Shown here piece by piece: positions 12,950 to 25,152 of a stretch of 64,000 nt of DNA. The translations under genes and the position numbers were made by a program. The stretch comes from Piper betle (taxonomy: Eukaryota > Streptophyta > Magnoliopsida > Piperales > Piperaceae), in assembly GCA_033002965.1 (NCBI GenBank), contig JAURVB010012375.1, forward strand, positions 86,176-150,175, given 5' to 3'. Position 1 is the stretch's first letter. Each line of letters opens with the position of its first letter. Below the pieces are notes generated by a model that saw only the letters and a list, made by a program, of their open reading frames with translations, ran no database searches and was not told where the DNA came from.

Positions 12950-15900
12950 ATAAAACTGTAAAACCTTATATAGTTATATACATCAGGCTTGGGTATAGAG
13001 TTATATAATAAATTTCAGGATCTTATCTTGAGAAAACCATAAAAAGGATCTGAGCCTTGAAATTTTATTAACCTACGAGAAACACGGCTAAATGGTTTGA
13101 CATCGAAGGGATCCGATAAATTGACGGCAATGTCATCCTATGTCTAAAATGCGATTAAACGCGATACACAAGGAGTCGAGCAAAGGAGAAGCAAAGGAGA
13201 GTACTATGCACCTAAATGAGTGGATCCTAGCATAACATGTAAGACACTTAATAATCATAAAATTGTATAGATCTCTCATATTCATAAAACTGTAAACCCT
13301 TATATACTTATATACATCAGGCTTGGCTATAGAGTTGTATAATAAATTTTGGGATCTTATCTTGAGAAAACCATAAAAGGATCTCAGCCTTGAAATTTTA
13401 TTAAACTTATGAGAAACACGGCTAAATGGTTTAACATTGGATGGATCCGATAAATTGACACTGATGTCGTCCTATGTCTAAAAATGATTAAATGTGATAC
13501 ACAAGGAGTCGAGCAAAGGAGAGCACTATGCATCTAAATGAGTGGAGCTCTGCATACTAAATCAATGAGCTCACTCTGCGTATCCTAGCATAACATGTAA
13601 GACACTTAATTAACTTACTTGCTTAATGGAGTGTTAAACCTCATTAGATGCCTTAATTAAAGTTTAGGGTTACATGTACACTTAGTTGGAGAAGTCCAAT
13701 ACTTAGGTTTAATCAAACAAATTTAACTGGATTATTTTTTTGGACGGGCCAAATAATGTCCAAATGGGATGAAATTTAGACTAGTGAGCCCTCATAATCT
13801 AACGGTACTGACCCATGGGCCAACATGATAAACAAGGCCCAATAAGATCGGGCAAAGGTATTGGGAATAGTGTTCCTAGGTCGTGCACCAATTTTCCTAA
13901 GTGCATAAACCCTTATATACTTATATACATGAGGCTTGGGTATAAAGTTTTATAATAAATTTTGAGATCTTATCTTGAGAAAACCATAAAAGGATCTCAG
14001 CCTTGAAATGTTATTACACTTACGAGAAACACGACTAAATTGTTTGACATCAGAGGGATCCGATAAATTGATGCCGACATTGTTCTATGTCTAAAATGGG
14101 ATTAAACACAATACAAAAGGAGTCAAGGAAATGAGAAGCAAAGGATAGTACTATGCACCTAAATGAGTGGAGCTCCGTGTACTAAATCGACGAGCTCACC
14201 CTGCATATCGTACCATAACATGTAAGACACTTAATATTCATAAAACTGTACAAATCTCCCATACTCGTAAAACTGTAAACCCTTATATACTTATATACAC
14301 CAGGTTTGGGTATAGAGTTGTATAATAAATTTTAGGATCTTATCTTGAGAAAACCAAAAAAGGATCTCGTCCTTGAAATTTTATTGAACTTACGATAAAC
14401 ACAGTTAAATGGTTTGACATCATAGGGATCTGATAAATTGACGCCAACGTTATCCTATGTCTCAAACGTGATTAAACGCGATAAACAGGGAGTCGAGAAA
14501 AGGAGTAGCAAAGGAGAGTGCACCTAAATGAGTGGAGCTCCACGTACTTAATCAACGATCTCACCTTGCGTATCCTAGCATAGCATGTAAGACACTTAAT
14601 TAAATTATTTGTTCAATGGAGTGTTAAACCTCATTAGATATCTTAATTAAGATTTAGGGTTACATGCACACTTAGTTGGAAAAGTCCAATACTTAGGTTA
14701 AATCAAATGAATTTAATCAGATGATCTTTTGGATAGGCCAAACGATGTTCAAATGGAATGAAATTTAGACCAATGAGGCCTCACACTCTAAGGGTTTGGT
14801 GGAAATTTTATCAAGTATTGGCCCATGGGCCAACATGGTAAACAAAGCCAACTAAGATCGGGCTAAGGTGCTGGGAACAGTGTTCATAACCCATTCACCA
14901 ATTTTCCTAAGTGCATAAACCCTTATAAACTAATATACATCAGGCTTGGGCATAGAGTTGTATAATAAATTTGGGATCTTATCTTGAGAAAACCATAAAA
15001 GGATATTAGCCTTGAAATTTTATTAAACTTACCAGAAACACGGCTAAATGGTTTGACATTGGAGGGATTAGATAAATTGACGCCGACGTCGTCCTATGTC
15101 TAAAGCGCGATTAAATGCAATACACAAGGAGCCGAGCAAAGGAGAAACAAATGAGAGTACCATGCACCTAAATATGTGGAGCTCTGCGTACTAAATCGAT
15201 GAGCTCACCCCACATATCCTAGCATAACATGTAGGACACTTAATATTCGTAAAACTGTACAGATCTCTCATATTCATAAAATTGTAAACCCTTATATACT
15301 TACATACATCAGGTTTGGGTGTAGAGCATGGTTGCATAAATTAGAATTGGAATCGGAAATCGGTTTTCGAGGGAGTCGGAATCGGAATCGGTCTAAATTG
15401 GCCAGGAATTGGTTCAGTTGAATCGGTCCAAATTGATCATATACAAAAATTTGCCAACTCATAACATAAATACCTGAAATACATAATTATATAATTTTTG
15501 AACATAAATACACAAATTTGCACATAGCAATTTGTAAAAAAATTGACCTACGAATTTGCACAGCAAATACAAATTTGCACAGCACATATCATAAAATTTG
15601 ACATATAAATTTGATCATGAATCCCAAATCAGCAATGAAAAAAATTTGTGAAGCCTAGCCAACAATTTGCACATCCGGTCGGAGTTAAGGTGAATTTGTT
15701 CCAACTTTGTGAAGCACAACCAAAAAATTTGTGAAGCATAGCCAATAATTTGCAGATTTAATTTTAAAAAAATCCAACTTTACACGAATCGGTCGGAGTT
15801 GAGGTCAGAGGCCCGGTCGGCGGCGAGTCTCGCGGCTACTGCGCTGTCAGCCAGCCACACGTTGGAGGTTAGGTTGCGAGGGCGGAGGCGAGGTCGGCAG

Positions 15901-16636
15901 CCCGGTCGGCGGCGATTCGTGCAACAGTGGTCTTGCGTTCACAGGGCTGAATCGGTCTGGCCACACATCGGTGGCAACTTTGCGAGGGCGGAGGCGAGGT
16001 TGACAGCCCGATCGAAGTTGAGGCCGGAGTCGAGGACGTACGGCGGAGGGCCAAACGTGGCAGCGGACGGCGGACGCATGGCGGCGGAGTGGGGGAGCGG
16101 GTTAATGTTACGTTTTTAAAATCAAAATTCTAATTTTACCCATGCTTAAATAATTTAATAAATATCAAACCTAGGGTATTTTAGTAATTACCCAAAAAAC
16201 TAATTCTTCCCGATTTACCCCGATTCCGAATCGGAGTTAACTCGGTCGGAATCGGGGTAAATCGGCCGAGTTGGGTGCCGATTCGGGGCCGACCGATTCA
16301 GGCCTAAAATTGGATCGGCACGCTGCCGGTTCATGCAACAGTGGTGTAGAATTGTGTAATAAATTTTGGGATCTTATCTTGAGAAAACCATAAAAGGATC
16401 TCAACCTTGAAATTTTATTAAACTTACGAGAAACACCGCTAAATGGTTTGACATTGGAAGGATCCGATAAATTGACACTGATGTCATCCTATGTCTAAAA
16501 CGCGATTAAACACGGAGTCGAGCAGAGGAGAATACTATGCACTTAAATGAGTAGAGTTCCGCGTACTAAATCAATGAGTTCACCCTACATATCCTAGCAT
16601 AACATGTAAGACACTTAATATTCATAAAACAGTACA
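12950..16636 (-). repeat. Complex tandem array derived from LTR segments
   Basis: Two modules alternate. Module A (about 310-330 bp) begins around ATAAACCCTTATATACTTA, contains GGGATCTTATCTTGAGAAAA, AACACGGCTAAATGGTTTGA and GGAGTCGAGCAAAGGAG, and ends at AACATGTAAGACACTTAAT. Copies start near 12955, 13265, 13905, 14265, 14925, 15275 and 16345 (the last two are one copy split by an insertion). Module B (about 300 bp, with TTAGTTGGAGAAGTCCAATA, TGACCCATGGGCCAACATG and ACCAATTTTCCTAAGTGCAT) lies at about 13605-13905 and 14600-14915, giving the order A-A-B-A-A-B-A-A. The reverse complement of A is recognisable at 18760-19000 and 27190-27500, inside the gypsy LTRs, and B at 26640-27150 and 31020-31400. 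So the array is an antisense amplification of LTR pieces. It is non-coding. Confidence 0.8.
15327..16343. mobile_element. Non-autonomous hAT-like DNA transposon (about 1.02 kb)
   Basis: The insertion splits one module A of the array. Flanking 8-bp duplications are GTGTAGAG (15319-15326) and GTGTAGAA (16344-16351), 7 of 8 identical. Ends are imperfect inverted repeats: CATGGTTGCATAAA on the left and, reverse-complemented, CACTGTTGCATGAA on the right. Both ends are packed with AATCGG/CCGATT motifs (15345-15420 and 16205-16320), as in hAT sub-terminal repeats. The centre is GC-rich (15800-16100), with repeats of CGGTCGGCGGCGA and GAGGGCGGAGGCGAGG. No transposase is present, so it would need a partner in trans. 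Confidence 0.75.
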
Positions 16637-16639
16637 ATC

Positions 16640-19600
16640 TGTAAAACTCCAACTTCAGGTAAGGGTTTTACCCACTTGTAGTTTGCTCGGTTCGTACTAG
16701 TCTCGAGTCGATTCGAGCAAGGTCGAGCCAGAACAATTTTAAGAATATTAGTATGAAGCCCATATGGCCATATGAGCATGTTATGGCAACTGAGTATGTC
16801 TGACATGCATATAATAGTTTCAATTATGATACCGTAGAGCACGATCTATCAGTGTATACACAAAGTATACAAATGATTTTTTTCTTATGGGTTAGCCTAG
16901 ATCTAGGTCGTTGCAACATTTAGTATCTGTTTAGGAATTTCAGGGTATTTCATTTGCATACAACGTAAGGATTTCAAATCACCCAATTGTGCCCCTGTGA
17001 GCCCTACTTAATTCAATTCACAGTTCGAGGCTCATTTAGCCTTCTTACCTCGATTCCCTCACATAAAATCACTTTTACGACTCGAGTCAGTCTTGACTTT
17101 GGACAGTCTCGATTTAAGCTTTTCGTCCATATGAATATTGCATATACTTATAGGTGGGCCCCACTAGGCAACGAGTTATCAGACATCAAGATCATGCTAA
17201 CAATTTGAGCCGTCCACTCAACCTTAAATTCACCCATTGATTTTCAATTATTTATCTCTAATTTTCGGAGTCATTCACCTTTTAGAGCCTCGACCACTTT
17301 GGCTCACCACCGACGAGAACCCAGCCCTCCTCCGGACACCAGATCAGTATGGCCGTGACCACCTCGCGGCCTGCTATTTTTCCGTACCCACCATTGCCAT
17401 CGGTGCCACCGCAGTCACCACTACCGACAGTCTTTTCCAGTCAATTTCCACTGCCGCCACCACTTGTTCGGGCCATTTTTTGGCGCCGCGAGTGTTTTGC
17501 GGCAAAGCCAACCACCCCAACAGCTTCCCCTTGCCGAGATCTCCATTTTGAGACCACCCACGACCACAGCCGCTGCCATGATCGCCACCAGCGACGTCGT
17601 CACACCCGGTGGCGATACTACCACTTCCCGACTTCTTTTCAGCCAGCCAGTGGATGGACACTACCAATCGTCACCACCAGCACCTCTGCCATGACACCCC
17701 TTGTCGATCCTAACCAGTGGCAACCCCAATCGCTCCACCATTGGTGTTTTTCGGCGACGGGCACGACCGCCCCCCCCCATCCGGCCCGTTTACCCAGCTC
17801 GCATTCGCCTATTCGCGCCCACGTCCGCCTACTCGCGTCCGCGTCCACCTCCCTGATCTTATTCACTAACCCCCCAGCCCATTTCGAGTCCGCCAGTCCA
17901 ATTCATGTCCACCTAGTCAACCTAGCCTATTTTCTAGTTAACCCAGACCGGGTTGGTTGAGTCCATTCGGTTCAGTCTAATTCAGCTTGGTTCAGTCTGG
18001 TTCACCACATTTTCGGACCGTTTTCGTCCATTCTTCCACCGTTTTCAGTAATTCAAAAACTTCTATATTAATTAGGATACATATTCACATGATTTAGCAT
18101 GTTTACATGTTATGATTATTATTTTTTATTTTTTTATTTTTATTTATTATTATTCATTTCTTATTATTCGTGTATTTATTGATTATAAAGCATGTTTATA
18201 CTATTATTTATTATTAATAATGGTATATTTACTTATTAATATTAGTCTTATTTATTTTTATTAAATTTTCAATATATATATCTATTTGCATGTTGGCGTG
18301 TATGTGATTATTTATTTGAATTTAATTATGTATTCTTGTATTGTATAACTACGATATTATTATTATTCATGATTAATACGTAATAACTATTTGTTTATTT
18401 ATTTATAGAATTATTAATTATTTAATTATTTAATTATTTATATGCTTACTAACACGAATATATATGATATTCGTGTTTAACCATGTTTTTAAATAGTATA
18501 ATTATATTACTATTTAATGATTAGAGTATTTTTTTATGTTCATGTATTTATTATTTATCTAATTATCTATGAGTGTATTTATTTGTTTATTTATTTTTAT
18601 TTATTTATTATTATGTCTCGACTTGTTTGCCACATATTTAGTTAGGTTTGTTTGCACTGTTTTCTTTATTAGCGTATATTGATGTTATGAGTACACATCA
18701 CAAACATGCATCGTATAGAGACATTGGTATTTTACTTATCAATGGGTTGGATGTAGGTTACAGAGTCTCAGCTCGTCGTAGAATTGTTAATGGGCTTGGA
18801 GCTTGGACCACAGGTCTGTAGGACTCTCCCATGGCTTGATCTCTACTTGACTCCCTGCATGTCGAGTTTAATCTTATTTTAGACGTAGGACGACATTGGC
18901 GATGTTCTATCGAATCCCTTCGATGTCAGGCCATTTAGCTGCGTTTTTCACTGATGTTTAATAAAACTACAAGGATGAGATCCCTTGTTAGTTTTCAAAT
19001 TGAACCTCCAGAAATATATGATACAAGTCTCTTCCTTAAACCTATTATATAAGAATGCACATTATTATGGATTTCTCGAATAAGAGAGTGAGTGGTACGG
19101 AGATATATACGAACTGCACACACAAGTTCTCCTTCAAACCCTAAGGTAGTGTGGTGTATGAGGGTACTACATTATGCTGCACATTTTCAAAATTTGTGGC
19201 ACTAACTTAACCATTCCTTTTGCCACTCGAGTACCATGGTGGGTGTAATATGGAGGATGTGAGGGCCTCGGCGTTGTATGTATGAATATGAATATTATCC
19301 GTGCATGATAGCCGACACTTTTTAAGCATGTTTGCTTACCACCCAGTGTGAGGCAATTCTGAAGTTTCATAACTTTTAATGGGTAATAGAATACCCATTT
19401 GCCAGCTTGTACTACTTATTTTTTGGACCAGTAATACTCGATACTGACATTTTTCATATAATTTATATAGGTCTTGAAAATCCTGAGTCAACTTTGGTGG
19501 GAGGACAGATAAACGCTACACACACTTGAGCTTAGCACAGTTATTTGCTTTCTTACTTTTATTTATATTCGATGTGTTTTGATGCATATTTAACAATGTC

Positions 19601-20582
19601 TTACATTCTCATGACACCAAGAAGGTTGATTCGATCTATTTTATCGATCGAGTCTGACCAACCAACAACTTTAAATAAGGGCCCTATGTTATATTGTGTG
19701 TTTTGGACTATGTACTTTGTGGATGACTATATGAAGGACATATGCCCTAACTATGTGAACCTTGTATGATTCAGATGTATGTCATGATGGTTGTACTAGC
19801 ATGTTTTATCATTATATTATTATATTATTACTATGGATATGTAATACTTTGGGGCAAGGCTAACCATCGTCTGTAGGGTAGATAAGCTACAGAGTCCTAG
19901 AACATGACGAGGAGCTAAGTCAAGTACAAAAAATGTATTTGGTTGTAGTTGTTTGTGTGTTAGAGTAACATGGGTGGAGGAGTTTATGGTTCACAACACT
20001 TAAAGACCCACGCGAAGTTCGAGTATTAGGGTTTGATGCCCTGATACTCGATGATGTTGTGTAATTTCTCTAACACTTGATTATTGCTCACATAGGGTAT
20101 GTAGAACAAGTAACCATGACCCTTGTTTAAATACTTGTACCATCTTTATATAACTAATAAGAGGACCTAAGCCAATCACTTGAACTAAGTAGTAAGAATA
20201 TGATGCACATAACAGCATGCAACCTCAAAACTGTAGCGGGGGTGTGCTTCTTTTACAGTTGGGAGTGATTATTACTTTTTAAAGTCACTCCTCATAGTCG
20301 TAGGGGAGGTTCTACCTCTGTTACAATTAGGGGTGTTCATATAGGATTCCTTTAAGTCTAAGATCCGCTTTTGGAGTACAAACACTGTTAAGTCTAAAAT
20401 CCGCCTTTGTAGTACGAACTTTGCAAGCATTCTATGAAAACCAAGCCTAGTGTCTGCCTTAAGCCACCACAGTTGGTTGAGATCCACTTCAATAAAGTTT
20501 GTAAATGATAGCCAAATATGTAGCTTTCAAATTATAATATCACAATTTTATCCATCCCTTCAGACAAAATTGGGGTGTTACA
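16640..20582 (+). repeat. Left LTR of the gypsy element (5' boundary uncertain)
   Basis: The 3' boundary is clear: GGGGTGTTACA, immediately followed by a degraded tRNA-iMet primer site. Segments 18760-19400 and 20500-20582 match the right LTR (27190-27880 and 27970-28030), with shared runs such as GTGTAATATGGAGGATGT and GTGAGGCAATTCTGAAGTTT. The proposed start, TGTAAAACTCC at 16640, resembles the right LTR start (TGTAAAACCC), but the next 2 kb do not obviously align, so the two LTRs differ by large insertions or deletions or the 5' part is foreign. The 17280-17960 portion is GC-rich and gives long but meaningless ORFs on both strands. The 18060-18660 portion is extremely AT-rich. Confidence 0.55.
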
Positions 20583-20583
20583 A

Positions 20584-20600
20584 CTTAGTGTCTGAGCCAA
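20584..20600 (+). other. Primer-binding site, degraded (initiator Met tRNA)
   Basis: ACTTAGTGTCTGAGCCA directly follows the LTR end. It differs by a few bases from the usual plant TTGGTATCAGAGCCA, complementary to the 3' end of initiator methionine tRNA. Confidence 0.65.
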
Positions 20601-20929
20601 CCTCTTGGACTATTAAGGTGGCACACTTTTGGATGCGTGTGTTGTACGGGCGTGCTATATGTTGTATGATATGCCTATCTGATATGATGTATGCTTGTAT
20701 GTTGTATGTGGTTATTATGTTTAAGACCCCCCACCACCATGAGCCAATCCATAGCCTAGCTGGTAAATATGTCTTTGTATGTGTTTTTGCTAACCTCCTT
20801 TTTGGTGTTTCCAGTGGTTAGTTTGTATGTGATAGTTTGCGAGCCACAGTTTGCAAGTCGTATGTGTCAGTTAGTTTGTGGTTAATGTTAGTGGTCAAAT
20901 AGTCTGAGTAGATGATAAGAGGATGCTGA

Positions 20930-22040
20930 GGTAGACCGCTGCTTTGGTGCAGGCCTTCCCCTTACAGGCAATCCCCACTGCTCGTGCAAGAGCCGGTGGC
21001 TGATCGCCAGACAGAGTTGATTAGGATCTTGTGTGAGGAACAGCAAGCCCTAAGGGCAAAGTAGACGAGAGCCATGGAGGACTAGCAGCAGTCCCGTGAG
21101 GAGATAACTCGGTTGTTGGATATAGTTCGGGAGATAGCCCTGGTCGTGGCCAAACTAGAGAAAAGGCCAACAAGTGCATAGACACCTATTGAGGTATCTG
21201 AGTCGGAGCAAGTACTACGACTACCACCACAACCAGCTCAGTACCCCCATATTCCACCAGTGCAACCGGCTGAAGGGCCGTATGAGATCTCATCTCCTGG
21301 GATGCCGGTGGGATTTCTACTCCCTAAATAGACCGGCAATGAGGCAAAGACAACTAGACCCTGTCCTTTTGTTGTTAGAGTGGGCTTAGGCAGCCAAGGC
21401 CCACCAGTCCCATCACACCTGGGAGCGTTGGGGTGTTGAGTGCTTCCTGAAGAATGGGGGTTATCTATTCTACGGGAGCATGAATCCCGAGGTCATGTTA
21501 GAGTGGATTGGTGTGGTTAGATCAGTGTTGATACACCTGGCGTGTCCCCTAGAGCTATGGGTGTGCGTAGCCACTAGGGCTATGCTACAGCATGGGTAGA
21601 CTCTGGTTGGACTTTGAACACACAGCATTTTTGGAGGGCAATACCCTCCAGCAGATTGCCTGGGACAAGTTTAGGGAGGTCTTCTACTCCCAGTACTTCT
21701 CTGCCACGGTCAGGACAAAGAAGAAGATGGATTTCCTGTCTTTGGAGCAAGAGGAGGGTATGTCCATACCGGAGTACCAGTCTAGGTTCCTTATGCTAAA
21801 GAGGCTTGGCTCGGGTAGCTTCTCATCAGAGAGGGTGAGGGCTATCCAGTTTGTATTAGGATTGCACATTAGTCTGACAGTGCAACTCTTGCAAAGGCTA
21901 TCAAGAGGGCACTACAATGTGAGCATGCCCATGAGCCGCACCATAAGGTCAAGGGCACCACACAGTCTGGCAATAAGGGGCAGAAGAACTAGGTACAGGA
22001 TCAGCGGGCCCCACAGCTATCTTATCAGTGGGCTCAGAGA
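20930..22040 (+). pseudogene. Gypsy gag remnant
   Basis: A decayed gag. The clearest part, 21592-21880, reads as a retrotransposon capsid domain (TLQQIAWDKFREVFYSQYFS, KKMDFLSLEQEEGMSIPEYQ, SRFLMLKRLG). Upstream, 21020-21370, interrupted frames give VREIALVVAKLE and IPPVQPAEGPYEISSPGMPVG. No zinc-knuckle (CCHC) can be seen, and the sequence runs into the RT connector with no room for a protease. Confidence 0.7.
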
Positions 22041-22930
22041 TTGATAGACAGGGCTTGTGAAGTCTTCCTTGCCACCGTTGTGGCTACACCAGATCAACCA
22101 ACACAAGAGTTGGCACAAATTCAAGTGGTCAGTGAGTTTACAGTTGTCATCCCAAATGAGGTGCCCGGACTACCACCTACCAGAGAGGTGGAGTTCACTA
22201 TTGATTTGGTCCCTAGTGCCACACCTATCACTAGGGTACCTTATTGGATGGCACTGCTTGAGCTTAGGGAGCTCAATACTCAATTGTAGGAGCTATTGAA
22301 TTAGGGCTTCATTGGACCAAGTGTCTGACCTTGGGATGTTCCGATCCTCTTTGTGAGGAAGAAGGATAGCAGTATGAGGTTGTGCATCGAGTATAAAATG
22401 CTCAACCAGGTTACAGTGGAGAACCGTTATCCCCTCTTGAGGATAGATGATTTATTTGATCAGCTTGGATGAATTGTTGTGTATTCGAAGATTGATCTTC
22501 AATCAGGCTACCATCAGTTGAGGATATGAGAGGAGGATGTACTGAAGATAGCATTTAGGACTCAGTACAGGCACTACAAGTTCTTAGTCATGCCTTTCAG
22601 GCTGACAAAAGCACTAGTAGCATTCATGGATCTTATGAACTAGGTGTTCCATCCATGCGTGGACCAATTCGTGATTTTATTTGTAGACGGCATCCTGATT
22701 TACTCAAGGTTTAGAGAGGAGCATGAGGCGCACTTGAGGATTGCTTTGCAGACCCTATGGAAGCACCACTTTTATGCAAAGCTCTCCAAATATGAGTTTT
22801 GGTTGTCCATGGTTGTCTTTTTCGGACATGTAGAATCAACGGCTCGAATTGTAGTGGATCTAGCCAAGGTCGAGGCAGTATTGAAATGAAAGCAACCTAC
22901 TACTACCAAAGATATACATAGTTTCCTAGG
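22041..22930 (+). pseudogene. Gypsy reverse transcriptase remnant
   Basis: Broken frames carry the RT landmarks in order: [86 protein letters not shown], then the catalytic loop as FVDGILIYS where the family has F-[VI]-D-D, followed by EEHEAHLRIALQTL, HFYAKLSKYEFW and DIHSFLGLVSYYRRFI. In-frame stops occur at positions expected to be Gln, Arg or Trp. The loss of the second aspartate of the DD pair alone would abolish polymerase activity. Confidence 0.85.
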
Positions 22931-23039
22931 CTTGGTTAGTTATTATCGGAGGTTCATATAGGGTTTCTCTTCTCTGGCAGCCCCTCTCACATGGCTGACT
23001 AGGAAGGAGGAGCATTTCGTGTGAACCGACGCATGTGAG

Positions 23040-23510
23040 TGGAGTTTCCAAACTCTGAAGGAGAAACTCACTACCGCACCGGTGTTGAGTTTACTAGATG
23101 GCCATTATGATTTTGTAGTATACAGTGATGCCTCAAGTGTAGGGTTGAGTTGCGTGTTGATGCAGAAAGTCAGAGTGATAGCCTATGCTTCCCAACAGTT
23201 GAAAGTGCATGAGTAGAACTACCCCACACATGACTTAGAACTTATAGCGATCATATTTGCACAATGTCTATAAAGACACTATCTGCATGGAGTGCCCTTC
23301 CAGCTCTTTACCAATCATAAGAGCTTGAAGTACATCTTCACGCAGAGGGATCTAAACAATAAACAATGCAGGTGGTGGGAGTTTATGGTGGATTATGACA
23401 TTGCCATTGCCTACCATCCGGGTAAGGTAAATGTAGTTGCAGATCCCTTGAGTAGGAGGCCAGTAGTATGGTGGAGTCAGATTTGTAGCTATGGTTATAC
23501 AGAATGAGGA
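23040..23510 (+). pseudogene. Gypsy RNase H remnant
   Basis: VVYSDASSVGLSCVLMQ carries the first catalytic aspartate, followed by RVIAYASQQLKVHE, a stop where Gln is expected, and NYPTHDLELIAI. The terminal part [18 protein letters not shown] to [17 protein letters not shown] is intact. It would normally degrade the RNA strand during reverse transcription. Confidence 0.85.
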
Positions 23511-23689
23511 CCAAAGAGAGGAAGTAGCTGACTGACACCTTGTGGTAGTGTTAGCAAGGCTGACTATTAGTTTGATACAACAGACTATATCAGACAAGCA
23601 AAAGCAATTGATTAATTGCCATAGTAGTGGTTCTTTCAAGGGGATCATTCTGGGTTGGTTAGAGAGGAAGAATGTTTATACTAGATGAG

Positions 23690-24440
23690 AGGATGGTTAT
23701 ATATGCCAGATGTTGCAGAGTTTCCTGAATTGTGCAAAGACATTCTTTAGGAGGCCCGTCACTCCAGGTTCACGGTGCACCTGGGCTCCGTGAAGATGTA
23801 TCATGACTTATGCTGATCTTATTGGTAGTCAAGGCTAAAGAAGGACGGTCACGACACTGTGTCACAATGTCTTGTCTATAAACAGGGCAAGATCAAGCAC
23901 AAGAAATCAGGCGGTAGTTTGTTACACTCGTTACCACCGCCAGAGTGACAGTGGGATTTCATCACAAGTGACTTTGTCACACAACACATCTACCCCCATC
24001 CAGGTAACTGATGGATGCAATATGGGTTGTTATCAATAGGTTGACAAAATTGGTGCACTTTATATCAATTCATATGACTTACCTGTGTCTACATTGACCA
24101 AATTATATTAGGACCAAATTATCAAACTCCATGGAGTTGCTAAGGAGATTATATCAAATAGGGACCCGAGATTCACCTCTTCTTTCAAGAGATCTTTCAA
24201 GTGAGAACTTGGGACAGAGACCAAGTTTAGTACAGCCTATCATCCACTGACCGACGGCCAGTCCGAGAGGGCAATTCAGATCCTAGAGGACATACTCCGG
24301 TCATGTGTGATGGACTTCGGTGGACCATGGAAGGAGCATCTTCCCTTGGTGGAGTTTGCTTATAACAACAGTTACCAGGCCAACTTAGGGATGACACCCT
24401 TCGAGGCATTATATGATAGGTCGTGAAGATCATCATCGTG
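23690..24440 (+). pseudogene. Gypsy integrase core remnant
   Basis: Motifs seen are ARHSRFTVHLGSVKMYHDL, then a decayed middle, then RDPRFTSSF and TAYHPLTDGQSERAIQILED, followed by LRSCVMDFGGPWKEHLPLVE and AYNNSYQANLGMTPFEALY. This covers the catalytic core, including the glutamate region (QSERAIQ). Several stops and frame changes lie between 23790 and 24200. Confidence 0.8.
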
Positions 24441-24459
24441 TTGGCTATAGGGCGGTGAG

Positions 24460-24800
24460 CCGTTGATAGTAGACCTAGAGTTGCTTTAGGACTCCCAAAA
24501 GATAATTGAATTGATCAGGGAGAGGCTTTTGACAGCTCAAGATAGACAGAGGTCTTATGTAGATCAAAGGTGTAGGGATATCAGTTTCACCCTTCAGGAT
24601 CACGTTTTCCTGAAAGTCTCGCCAACTAAAGGAGGCATGCGTTTTAGGAGGCAGGGCAAATTGAGTCCAAGGTATATTGGCCCGTTCGAGGTGTTGAGAC
24701 GTGTTGGAGGGTTTCATACGAGCTTGCACTCCCACCCAGTCTATCAGCAGTGCACCCAGTGTTCCATATATCTATGCTAAAGAAGTACATGCCTGACGGA
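24460..24800 (+). pseudogene. Gypsy integrase C-terminal region
   Basis: An open stretch from 24511 gives RLLTAQDRQRSYVDQRCRDI, FTLQDHVFLKVSPTKGGMRF and GKLSPRYIGPFEVLRRVGG, the conserved DNA-binding tail (GPF-type) of gypsy integrases. A chromodomain is not recognisable after it. Confidence 0.75.
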
Positions 24801-25140
24801 TCACACTAACTTCAGTACGAGGAGCTCGACGTCCAACCCCACCTGTCCTCGAGGAGTAGGCTATGGAAATTCAAGACCGATCAGTGAAGACTATCTGTAG
24901 GAAAGACGTGCCATTGATGAAGGTACTTTGGTCTTGACAAGGTGTTGAGGAGGCTACTTGGGAGTGTGAGGACAAGATGTGACAGCGTTTCCCCAGACTC
25001 TTCTATGCAGAGGACAACGACTCTAATTTTTAACACCCTTCTATGTTTTGTTTGACTGATATTGTATGTTGTATGTTTTGTGTTGTGGTGTGTTTCTATA
25101 TGCGTAACCCCTTAAGAAATTATGGGATGAAATTTGTCTA

Positions 25141-25151
25141 AGTGGGGGCGG
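25141..25151 (+). other. Polypurine tract
   Basis: AGTGGGGGCGG lies directly before the right LTR start (TGTAAAACCC at 25153). It is the usual primer for plus-strand DNA synthesis. Confidence 0.7.
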
Positions 25152-25152
25152 T

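Noticed and set aside
15799..16119. 106-codon Arg/Ala-rich frame
   Set aside because: It sits in the GC-rich core of the hAT-like element, is repetitive, and bears no relation to a transposase.
17237..17960. Overlapping long open frames on both strands, rich in Pro, Ser and Thr
   Set aside because: They lie in the GC-rich part of an LTR, are open on both strands because of composition, and show no domain or gene structure.
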